A stretch of DNA of 64,000 nt from an uncultured Oscillospiraceae bacterium. GTDB lineage: Bacteria; Bacillota; Clostridia; Oscillospirales; Acutalibacteraceae. Shown here in pieces: positions 53,822 to 60,767 of this stretch. The notes beneath the pieces were generated by a model. The model was not told where the DNA came from. It saw nothing but the letters and a program-made list of their open reading frames with translations, and did no database searches. The stretch spans positions 13,212 through 77,211 of the forward strand of contig UQSH01000004.1 in assembly GCA_900543795.1 (NCBI GenBank), given 5' to 3'. The translations under genes were made by a program, and so were the position numbers. Each line of letters opens with the position of its first letter. The stretch's first letter is position 1.

Positions 53822-54738
53822 AATGATTTCAAATAAGCATAAACCGCCAAGCCTGCGGCATTATCGCAGCTAAACTGCGGCTCGGCAAAATATGCGTTAA
53901 ATTTATCTTCAAAATTTTTTCTTATCGTTTCATTGCTTGAAACTCCGCCTGCAAACAAAACAGGCATATTGCCGTGCCTTTCAAGCAGGGCAACAGTCAT
54001 AGCTTCAAGATTAACATTAATATAATCAATTGCAAATTTTGCAATGTCGCAAGGCGATTCGCTGTTTTTGAGCATAGCCTTAACCTTATTTTCAACACCC
54101 GATAACGAGCAACTGCAACCCTTTACTGACGGTTTGATTTTAAATTCCTTATTGCTTCCTTTTGCAAGCCTTTCGAGCTCTGCACCGCAGGGGAATTTTA
54201 TTCCGAGAAGAACTCCCGTTCTGTCTATCGCCTGACCGGCATTAAGGTCTGCACTTTCTCCGATTATTTCGGTGCTGATAATATTTTCCTTATCCGGCTT
54301 AACCAAAACAGCCTCTGTTGTTCCGCCTGAAATGTGAAATGCAATAAAGGGTTTTTCAATTAAATCAAGCCTTTTGGCGGAATAAAGAGCTGCAAGAATA
54401 TGCCCTGCTTGATGTGAGGTTTTAAAAAGCGGTGCTCCTGTAAACGAAGAAACTGCCTGTGCGATGCTTTCGCCAACAAGAAAGCATGGCATATAGCTTC
54501 CATCAATCAATCTCGGCTTAATGCTTACGCCGATACCGTCAAGCCTTATATCTCTGTCCTTGCATAGCTCTTTGATTATTTTCGGCATATTTACAGTATG
54601 CTGAAAGACGGCTTCGCTTTGCCTTAATCCTCTTTCTCCCTGCTTAACGGAGAGTACGCTTTTAAGCTGAAAAACCTCACCGTTATCATACAGAGCTGCG
54701 GAGGTTGTGTAGTTACTTGTGTCTATTCCGAGAAACAT
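53818..54738 (-). CDS. Kae1/TsaD-like (M22) protein, paralogue of unknown role
   Basis: 306 residues from ATG 54736-54738, which overlaps the nusB stop (TGATG). The ASKHA fold is visible: FLGIDTSNYTTSAALYD, the metal-binding HQAGH (replacing the HxEGH-like motif of TsaD), AFHISGGTTEAVLV and PVLFAGGVSSNETIR. It is shorter than true TsaD (about 340) and more divergent, so it is probably not the t6A synthase itself. Located between nusB and xseA, a position I recall for this family in Clostridia. Confidence 0.82.
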   Translation of the reverse strand: MFLGIDTSNYTTSAALYDNGEVFQLKSVLSVKQGERGLRQSEAVFQHTVNMPKIIKELCKDRDIRLDGIGVSIKPRLIDGSYMPCFLVGESIAQAVSSFTGAPLFKTSHQAGHILAALYSAKRLDLIEKPFIAFHISGGTTEAVLVKPDKENIISTEIIGESADLNAGQAIDRTGVLLGIKFPCGAELERLAKGSNKEFKIKPSVKGCSCSLSGVENKVKAMLKNSESPCDIAKFAIDYINVNLEAMTVALLERHGNMPVLFAGGVSSNETIRKNFEDKFNAYFAEPQFSCDNAAGLAVYAYLKSL

Positions 54739-55130
54739 CACAGCGACCTCAAATAGCTTCCGAGAACGCCGTTAATAAAGGTGTAATCATCAGAACCGGA
54801 ATATTTTTTTGCAAGCTCAACTGCTTCGTTTACAGCAACACCCGAGGGTACGCTGTCTGCATACTTAATTTCATATATTGCAAGACGGAGGATTGAAGCG
54901 TTTACCTTTGGAAGTCTGCCGATTTTCCAGCCGCTTAAATATGATGAAATAATTTCATCAAGCTCCTCTCTGTGTTCGCAGACATTTTCAAAGGCTTCCG
55001 TTGCATATTCGGAAAGCTCACTGATATTTTCGGCAAAAATCTCTTCAATTTCCTCGCAGGGCTTGTCCTTAAAAAACTCCTTTTCATAAAGGAGTATGAA
55101 AGCCTGCTCTCTCATTTCACTTCTGTTCAT
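54738..55130 (-). CDS. nusB: Transcription antitermination factor NusB
   Basis: 130 residues, all-helical NusB fold: MNRSEMREQAFILLYEKEF, LPKVNASILRLAIYEI and VAVNEAVELAKKYS. Involved in rRNA antitermination. It lies between the Asp23 protein and xseA, with a terminator ahead of it. Confidence 0.94.
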   Translation of the reverse strand: MNRSEMREQAFILLYEKEFFKDKPCEEIEEIFAENISELSEYATEAFENVCEHREELDEIISSYLSGWKIGRLPKVNASILRLAIYEIKYADSVPSGVAVNEAVELAKKYSGSDDYTFINGVLGSYLRSL

Positions 55131-55168
55131 AAAATAATGCCTTTCGATAATTCTTTATAAAGAAACAA

Positions 55169-55198
55169 CGGCTGAAAATATAATTATACTTTCAGCCG
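55169..55198 (-). terminator. Hairpin terminator after the Asp23 gene
   Basis: CGGCTGAAA and TTTCAGCCG form a 9-bp stem, and the AT-rich loop continues the symmetry. The minus strand then reads TTGTTTCTTT, a weak T tract. Confidence 0.65.
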
Positions 55199-55206
55199 AA
55201 TTTTTA

Positions 55207-55599
55207 CTACTCTTTACTTTCACAAGGTGCATTTGATTTTTTGAGCTCTGCATTCTCAACGGAGGCAATAATAACATTAACCTTTGAAACAAGCTTTCCC
55301 GTCATATTCTGAACGGCTTCCTTAACAACCCTTTGAACCTCCTCGGCTATCGGCTGAATTTTCACACCGCTTGCAATATTGATATAAATGCTTATATCAA
55401 GGTCGTCGCCATCCTGAATAATTCTTACGGGGCTCATAACTTTAAGGCTGCCCTTTTTTATTGTTGAAACAACATCCGCAGGCTTATTTGAAAATCCGGT
55501 TACGCCTGCAACATCCTTTGCAGCATTTGTTGCAATTGACGAAACGGCTTCCTCGGAAATAACAACTGAGCCTTTTGAATTGTATTTTGAAATTTCCAT
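55207..55599 (-). CDS. Asp23/Gls24 family envelope stress protein (YqhY-like)
   Basis: 130 residues with ISEEAVSSIATNAAKDVAGV, DLDISIYINIASGVKI and VSKVNVIIASVE, typical of Asp23/Gls24. B. subtilis YqhY, encoded next to nusB, affects acetyl-CoA carboxylase. The accB/accC genes that accompany it there are missing here. It has its own promoter. Confidence 0.92.
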   Translation of the reverse strand: MEISKYNSKGSVVISEEAVSSIATNAAKDVAGVTGFSNKPADVVSTIKKGSLKVMSPVRIIQDGDDLDISIYINIASGVKIQPIAEEVQRVVKEAVQNMTGKLVSKVNVIIASVENAELKKSNAPCESKE

Positions 55600-55625
55600 A
55601 ATTTTATGCCTCCTTGCTTTTTATT

Positions 55626-55654
55626 ATTTTAACATAATCATTTAATTTATACAA
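55626..55654 (-). promoter_or_regulatory. Sigma-A promoter for the Asp23 gene
   Basis: TTGTAT (55649-55654), 17 bp, TAAAAT (55626-55631) on the minus strand, with AGGAGG close to the start codon. Confidence 0.6.
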
Positions 55655-55697
55655 GAGCAAATTAACAAGTATTTGTAAACAGTTTGTTTCATAGGCG

Positions 55698-56309
55698 TTA
55701 ATTTGACTGAATAATCGTTACACTCTCAAAGCCGCATTTGAGCTGTGCCGTTGCAATTTCCTTTATTTGAAGTGCAAGCTCATCTGTTAATTCTTCGCAA
55801 TCAACAATAACATCAACACGCGTTCCGTCCTCATTAACAACCGCAAGGCAATTGTTAACTCCCTTTGCTTTAACAAGCATTTCAATTTTATTTTCTATCT
55901 CTATATAAGATGAAATTGAGGCAATTTTATCAGCTGCGGTTTTATGTGCTTCTTCACCTTCATCAACAGAATCAACAATACTTTGCAGGTTTTCGAGTGC
56001 TTCGGCACGAGCCGTTTGCCGTTCAACCCGTGCAGTTGAAAAGTATTCGCTTTCGCCCGTGGTGGTTAACTCTGTTGTTGCATCAACAAAGGTTGCCTCG
56101 CCAAGCGTTTTATTTGAAGAAATTGTGCTTATTTTTGAGGAAATATCACTGTTTTCCCAATACCAATTACCGCCGACACCGACTGCAAGAAGCAAAACAA
56201 AAAGTGAAAACAGCGCTTTGCGTCTTTTCGATTTCTTTTTCTTAACCTCGTCCTCCGTAAGCAGCCCTTCAAGCTCCTTTTGTGCGTTTTTTTCTTTTTC
56301 TTCGTCCAT
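55698..56309 (-). CDS. spoIIIAH: Stage III sporulation protein AH
   Basis: 203 residues. Lys-rich cytoplasmic start, one membrane segment (ALFSLFVLLLAVGVGGNWYW, about 31-50), and a C-terminal YscJ/FliF-like domain (KGVNNCLAVVNEDGTRVDVIV). In B. subtilis the mother-cell AH protein binds forespore SpoIIQ across the intermembrane space to form the feeding-tube channel. Overlaps spoIIIAG by one base. Confidence 0.92.
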   Translation of the reverse strand: MDEEKEKNAQKELEGLLTEDEVKKKKSKRRKALFSLFVLLLAVGVGGNWYWENSDISSKISTISSNKTLGEATFVDATTELTTTGESEYFSTARVERQTARAEALENLQSIVDSVDEGEEAHKTAADKIASISSYIEIENKIEMLVKAKGVNNCLAVVNEDGTRVDVIVDCEELTDELALQIKEIATAQLKCGFESVTIIQSN

Positions 56310-56833
56310 TAATTATCACCTTTCGTTTCAAGCTTTGCAACAGAAACTCTTGTTGCCGAAATATTAAAAAGTGCACAAACACAATCAATGATTTTTTCCT
56401 TAACAACAATATCGTCTCCGCCGCTGCATATTACGGCAACGCCCTCCACACTTGGAAATTTTTCCTTTAAAAGAAGCGGCGAGTCGCCGTTTTCCCCGTC
56501 ATAAATAACATATTCATTATTTTCGGAATTAGAACCTTCCGTGCTTGAGTTTTCCGTGTTTTTTGCATAAACACCTTCCTTTGTGCTTTTAAGCGTTATC
56601 ATAACTCTGCAATCCCCAACTCCGTCTATGCTTGAAATAAGCCTTGTCAGCTCACTATTCAGCGAATCAACATATTCGGAATAATTTTCTTCGTTTGAGA
56701 CATTCTTTTTTTCAGTGCCGGAAAAATTTATTTCCGAAAGAGCAATACAAAGTATTCCTATAACTGCAATCACGATTATTAAATTCTTTTTAGAAAGCTT
56801 ATCCGAAAAAAGCTGCTTTACCTTTTCCTTCAT
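56309..56833 (-). CDS. spoIIIAG: Stage III sporulation protein AG
   Basis: 174 residues. One membrane segment (LIIVIAVIGILCIALSEI, about 18-36) and an extracytoplasmic ring-building domain (ISSIDGVGDCRVMITLKS; FPSVEGVAVICSGGDD). B. subtilis AG forms a large ring in the channel. One base separates it from spoIIIAF. Confidence 0.92.
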   Translation of the reverse strand: MKEKVKQLFSDKLSKKNLIIVIAVIGILCIALSEINFSGTEKKNVSNEENYSEYVDSLNSELTRLISSIDGVGDCRVMITLKSTKEGVYAKNTENSSTEGSNSENNEYVIYDGENGDSPLLLKEKFPSVEGVAVICSGGDDIVVKEKIIDCVCALFNISATRVSVAKLETKGDN

Positions 56834-57274
56834 TTAACCACCCGAAAATTCAACCTCGGAAATAATACCGAGAGTATTATATATTATATTTTTAACCTCA
56901 TCGCAGTTATAAGCCTTTGAAACATATATTTTTACATAATCAATATAAATTTCGTTGCTTTGCAATGTTGCATTGCATAAAACGGAGGCGTTGCTTATTC
57001 CGTTTTTTTCAAGCTCCTTTTTTACAAGCTGCTCAACCTCAAATTCAGCGGTGCTTTCGGCAGTATTTTTATATTCGCCTTCAAGGTTAAAATCAGCCTT
57101 AAACTCATCAATATCAAAATCTGCAAAGGGAAATATAAAGGAAATAAAAATAAACAGAGAAATAATAATTTTGTAAAATCTTCCCATAGAGCCCTTTGGC
57201 GTTACGAGCGAAAATATAACAGATACAATAACCGTTATGCAAATGCAAAAAACCCAATTTTTTATAAAGTCCAT
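56834..57274 (-). CDS. spoIIIAF: Stage III sporulation protein AF
   Basis: 146 residues: two N-terminal membrane segments (WVFCICITVIVSVIFSLV; IIISLFIFISFIFPF) and a small soluble domain thought to form a ring-building fold. Overlaps spoIIIAE by one base. Confidence 0.9.
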   Translation of the reverse strand: MDFIKNWVFCICITVIVSVIFSLVTPKGSMGRFYKIIISLFIFISFIFPFADFDIDEFKADFNLEGEYKNTAESTAEFEVEQLVKKELEKNGISNASVLCNATLQSNEIYIDYVKIYVSKAYNCDEVKNIIYNTLGIISEVEFSGG

Positions 57275-58413
57275 CAGCTTCCCCTTGCCGCTATTAAAAT
57301 TCCTATCGAAATAATTGTTGTTACCATTGAAAGTATCAGTATAACATTCATTATAAGCAATGAATCCTCAAACGCTTTTAAAACAGAGGAAACAGACCTG
57401 TCGTTAAATACATCCGAAACCGTTCTGCAAAGCGAAAGAAAAAGTCTCCAAAAAGAAACATTTAAAATGGGAGAAACAAAAACCGTTAAAACCGCAATTA
57501 TACCAACTATTCCGACACTGCTTTTTATTAATGAGGAATATGCCTGAATTGACAGAAGTCCCTCGCTGATTGCTCCGCCTATTACGGGAACAACAGAATT
57601 TATCGCAAATCTTATTGAACGCAGTCCTATCGCATCTGCTCTTGCAGAAACAGCTGTTTTAATTGATAAAATCGAAACAAAGGCCGTTGCAAAAACGGAG
57701 ATTGCGGTTGTTAGGTATTTTTTCAAATTATAAATTAACTGTTGCAGATTGAGCTCACTTCTTATACCGGAGCAAATACCTATTGCAAGAAAGCAGTTTG
57801 AAAGCGGAAGAAAAATATTTTTCGAAATAAAATTCAATGCCTGCGCAAGTGAAAGCAAAAGTGTATTTGTTGAAAAAGCGGTAATCGTATTTCCGGAGGC
57901 CGCAACAATAATGCAAAACGCCGGAACAAAGGCGAAAATAAAATCGGCGCAAACCGATATTGCGGCGCACGCAGAGGAGATCGAGTATTTGAGCTGCGAT
58001 ACAAGAAGAACAGCTATAACAAGCGCACTGACAGTTGAAAGCAAGGAAATCATTTCGGAGCTGTTTACACTTTCGCGAAAGCCTTGAAAAAAGGATGAAA
58101 GAATGATAATAAGCAAAATAACTCCGCAGGAATACAAAGGCTTTTTCACACCGTCTGCAATCATTTCTTTTAGATAGTCAACAACATCGGCAAATGAAAA
58201 ATCAATAATTCTTTTATAGTCAAAATCAGTTAATCCAAGCTCGTCGAGCACATTATATGTATCCTCGTTTAGCTCTTCAAGGAAGCTTAAATCAAACTGC
58301 TCAAGCGTTTGATTGTATTCCTCCTCGCTATATTCCTCCTGCGCAAAAACGCAAACGGGAATAATAATTAATGCAACAAGAAATATTACAATCAGTATTT
58401 TTTTAATCTTCAT
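57274..58413 (-). CDS. spoIIIAE: Stage III sporulation protein AE
   Basis: 379 residues. A signal-like segment (KILIVIFLVALIIIPVCVFA), a soluble acidic region to about 90, then several membrane helices in the rest. Integral membrane component of the SpoIIIA export apparatus. Overlaps spoIIIAD by 4 bp. Confidence 0.93.
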   Translation of the reverse strand: MKIKKILIVIFLVALIIIPVCVFAQEEYSEEEYNQTLEQFDLSFLEELNEDTYNVLDELGLTDFDYKRIIDFSFADVVDYLKEMIADGVKKPLYSCGVILLIIILSSFFQGFRESVNSSEMISLLSTVSALVIAVLLVSQLKYSISSACAAISVCADFIFAFVPAFCIIVAASGNTITAFSTNTLLLSLAQALNFISKNIFLPLSNCFLAIGICSGIRSELNLQQLIYNLKKYLTTAISVFATAFVSILSIKTAVSARADAIGLRSIRFAINSVVPVIGGAISEGLLSIQAYSSLIKSSVGIVGIIAVLTVFVSPILNVSFWRLFLSLCRTVSDVFNDRSVSSVLKAFEDSLLIMNVILILSMVTTIISIGILIAARGS

Positions 58414-58790
58414 ACTAATAATCCCGAAATTATTTTTACAACCGCTTCAAACAAAGGCAAAATCATAGCCACAATTACTATTTTTGCCACAACCTCAGTT
58501 TGTCCTGCAAGAGCCGTCTCTCCGCAATCTCGGCAAATATCGGCGGTTATCTGCGTTATTAATGCAATGCCGAGAGCTTTAAGCATAAGCTTTAGATATG
58601 ATGAAAGCTCCCCTGCATTATCCGTTATCTCTTTAAGAGTGTCTGTTATCTGTCCTATTGAACCGATTGCTTTAAAGAAGAGCAAAGCACTTGCGAATAA
58701 CACAAGAATAAGCGAAACGGATTTATTGTAATCCTTTAAGAAAAGAGAAAGAATTAACGCAGTTACCGAAATTCCTATAATCACCGTCAT
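58410..58790 (-). CDS. spoIIIAD: Stage III sporulation protein AD
   Basis: 126 residues, strongly hydrophobic with about three to four membrane helices and the CRDCGETALAGQTEVVAK motif typical of SpoIIIAD. Overlaps spoIIIAC by 4 bp. Confidence 0.93.
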   Translation of the reverse strand: MTVIIGISVTALILSLFLKDYNKSVSLILVLFASALLFFKAIGSIGQITDTLKEITDNAGELSSYLKLMLKALGIALITQITADICRDCGETALAGQTEVVAKIVIVAMILPLFEAVVKIISGLLV

Positions 58791-58981
58791 AAATCAAACA
58801 GAGCCTTAACCGTTGAAAAAAGCTCGCTTATCTGCGGTATCAGCATCATTAAAACAACTATAACACCTGCAAGTGTTGTCAGCATTGCCTGATCCTCTCT
58901 TCCGCTTCTGACCAAAACGGTATTTAACACGGAAATAATGATGCCGATTGCAGCAATTTTAAAAATAAAATTAATCTCCAT
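58787..58981 (-). CDS. spoIIIAC: Stage III sporulation protein AC
   Basis: 64 residues, two membrane helices around the loop SGREDQAMLTTL, typical SpoIIIAC. Its ribosome binding site, TAGGAGG, survives the insertion of repeat copy B because the TA at the element boundary completes it. Confidence 0.94.
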   Translation of the reverse strand: MEINFIFKIAAIGIIISVLNTVLVRSGREDQAMLTTLAGVIVVLMMLIPQISELFSTVKALFDL

Positions 58982-58991
58982 TGCAACCTCC

Positions 58992-59270
58992 TAGGGTAAC
59001 GGTAATACTCCGAACCACGGTTTAGCGTGGCAGATATTGCCCTTACTCTTTGTTAAAATACTCGTTAATCCAAAAGGATTAACTGCGTTTTTGCCTTGAT
59101 TAAGACCAAATCTGCACACGCTAAACTGCAAAGCATCAAAAAAGCTTGGAGTAAAGATGAGATTTGGCATCTTGAGATGGCAGCCTTGCTGACGCAAGGC
59201 AACAGCGAAAGCGACAAATATCGCTTTAATACTGCATTTTTGACGGGTTCGGATTATTACCGTTACCCTA
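58992..59270 (+). mobile_element. Structured TA-flanked repeat element, copy B, inside the spoIIIA operon
   Basis: 279 bp including flanking TA. The 25-bp inverted ends (58992-59016, 59246-59270; one mismatch) begin TAGGGTAACGGTAAT and end CCGAACC inward. Domain 1: TTTAGCGTG/GCAGAT (59021-59039) with 59107-59125, enclosing hairpin GTTAATCC-aaaa-GGATTAAC (59064-59083). Domain 2: CATCAAAAAAGC (59134-59145) with GCATTTTTGACG (59234-59245), enclosing hairpin GCCTTGC-tgac-GCAAGGC (59183-59200). Stem sequences differ from copy A but pair at the same places. Removing the insert and one TA gives GTG TAG GAGG, a normal spoIIIAB stop with the spoIIIAC ribosome binding site. A 94-codon frame across it is not a gene. 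Confidence 0.85.
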
Positions 59271-59729
59271 CACAAGAACCACCGTTACCGCAAGTCCTCC
59301 CAAAATGCCGAAGGCTATGCAAAGCTTATAGTGAGAACGGTAATACTCTTCATATTTTTTATTACTTAACTGCATGCTTTCCCTGAATGAATTAATAAGT
59401 GCAACGGTTGACTCAACATCGCTTTTTCCGAGCTCTCTGAACAGAAGATTAATTTGCTCGTTATCCGATGAATCCAAGGGCGTTTTTATGCATATATTTT
59501 CAAAATCAACATTCTTTAAAAAATATAGATGAGAAAGAGACGGCTCTGCGGCAAGCCTTAAAATTATCTTTTCGGTTGAGCTTGCTGAAAACGAAAGCTC
59601 TGCGCACATCAAATTCGCCATTGTTATTAATTCCGAGGAAACAGAGCATTTTTCTTTCAGCTTAAAAAGATAAGTAAGCCCCGTGAAAACAGACGCGATA
59701 TTGATTAATATAATTCCTATGATTTTCAA
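59268..59729 (-). CDS. spoIIIAB: Stage III sporulation protein AB
   Basis: 153 residues. N-terminal membrane helix (IGIILINIASVFTGLTYLF), helical soluble middle resembling GspF/type II secretion proteins, and a C-terminal membrane helix (LCIAFGILGGLAVTVVLV). The TAG stop is the outer end of repeat copy B. Five bp separate it from spoIIIAA. Confidence 0.92.
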   Translation of the reverse strand: MKIIGIILINIASVFTGLTYLFKLKEKCSVSSELITMANLMCAELSFSASSTEKIILRLAAEPSLSHLYFLKNVDFENICIKTPLDSSDNEQINLLFRELGKSDVESTVALINSFRESMQLSNKKYEEYYRSHYKLCIAFGILGGLAVTVVLV

Positions 59730-59733
59730 GCAA

Positions 59734-60651
59734 TCATCTTACTTCCAAAATTTCAAAATCGTTTGTGTAATCATTAAGCAAAACAATATAATCAAACTCT
59801 CCCGTTGCCGTTAACGCCTTAACAATTGGCTTGTTTAAAAGCTGCTCCTTCGTTTTGGCGTGAACGGAAACGGCAAATGAAACGCCAGAATTAAAGCCGT
59901 CCTTTATGGCTTCAACCTCTTTTAAATCGTCTATTTCATCGCAAATAATATAATCGGGAGAAAGAGCTCTTACCGCAATTTCAATTCCCTTTGCCTTCGG
60001 AAAGGACGAAAGCGCATCACAGTTTAAGCCAACATCTGCAACTATTCCGTTTGCGTCTCTGAAAGCAATTTCGTTTCTTTCATCAATGACTGTAACCTTT
60101 TTATATTTGTTGTTAAAGCCGCTTGAAAGAAGCCTTGCAAGATCTCGTAAAAAAGTTGTTTTTCCTCCGCACGGCTCGGAAGCAACAATAATGCTCGGCA
60201 ATTCATTCACAAAAAGGATATTCATAACCGGCTTTGCACAGTTTTTGATTTCGCTTGAAATTCTGATATTCAGAGAGGTTACATCCTTAACGGAGGTTAT
60301 ATCTCCGCTCTTTTTAACCGCCGTTGAACAAACTCCGACTCTGTTGCCTCCTGCGGTTGTGATAAAGCCGTTTACAAGGTTATCAATTTCGCAATGAACA
60401 GAATAATTACAAAGGCGTCTGAAAATAACATCAAACTCATCTTCGCTTATCTTATATGCAAATTCGGAATAATGATTGAGAAGCTTGCCCTTATCGGTTA
60501 TAAAATATGTATTTCTGCCGATTATTAATATTAAAGGCATATTCTTTCTTATTCTAATTTCATTTATGTGCCTTAAAGCCTCGGAGCTTAATTCGGACAA
60601 GGCAGAGCTTATCCCATCCGAAAGGCAGGGAATAATTGTGTTTATTGCCAA
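59734..60651 (-). CDS. spoIIIAA: Stage III sporulation protein AA (ATPase)
   Basis: Secretion-type ATPase that is thought to drive the SpoIIIA apparatus. I prefer TTG 60649-60651 (MAINTIIPCLS..., 305 residues) because GAGG lies 8 bases upstream; the GTG at 60658-60660 overlaps that site. Walker A reads SEPCGGKTT (near 165) with Ser where Gly or Ala is usual; Walker B is YIICDEID. A sigma-E-like promoter lies just upstream. Confidence 0.93.
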   Translation of the reverse strand: MAINTIIPCLSDGISSALSELSSEALRHINEIRIRKNMPLILIIGRNTYFITDKGKLLNHYSEFAYKISEDEFDVIFRRLCNYSVHCEIDNLVNGFITTAGGNRVGVCSTAVKKSGDITSVKDVTSLNIRISSEIKNCAKPVMNILFVNELPSIIVASEPCGGKTTFLRDLARLLSSGFNNKYKKVTVIDERNEIAFRDANGIVADVGLNCDALSSFPKAKGIEIAVRALSPDYIICDEIDDLKEVEAIKDGFNSGVSFAVSVHAKTKEQLLNKPIVKALTATGEFDYIVLLNDYTNDFEILEVR

Positions 60652-60668
60652 GGAACTCACCTCAATAA

Positions 60669-60697
60669 CATATATGAAATGTTAATTTTGAATATTA
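60669..60697 (-). promoter_or_regulatory. Candidate sigma-E promoter for the spoIIIA operon
   Basis: On the minus strand TAATATT (60691-60697) fits the -35 consensus KMATATT, and CATATATG (60669-60676) resembles the -10 CATACAHT, with a 14-bp spacer. Transcription would start close to the spoIIIAA ribosome binding site. B. subtilis spoIIIA is sigma-E dependent, which supports the call. Confidence 0.5.
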
Positions 60698-60710
60698 CTC
60701 GTTTATTCGG

Positions 60711-60739
60711 TTGAAGAATTTTACATAATATGATATTAT
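60711..60739 (+). promoter_or_regulatory. Sigma-A promoter for the YfhO-type gene
   Basis: TTGAAG (60711-60716), 17 bp, TATTAT (60734-60739), with AGGAG and ATG 60768 following. It is divergent from the spoIIIA promoter. Confidence 0.7.
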
Positions 60740-60767
60740 ATATTTAAATACGAAACAGGAGCTTTTT

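Noticed and set aside
58991..59275. 94-codon open frame across repeat copy B
   Set aside because: It lies entirely within the structured repeat, is not maintained in copy A, and has no ribosome binding site; a by-product of the element.
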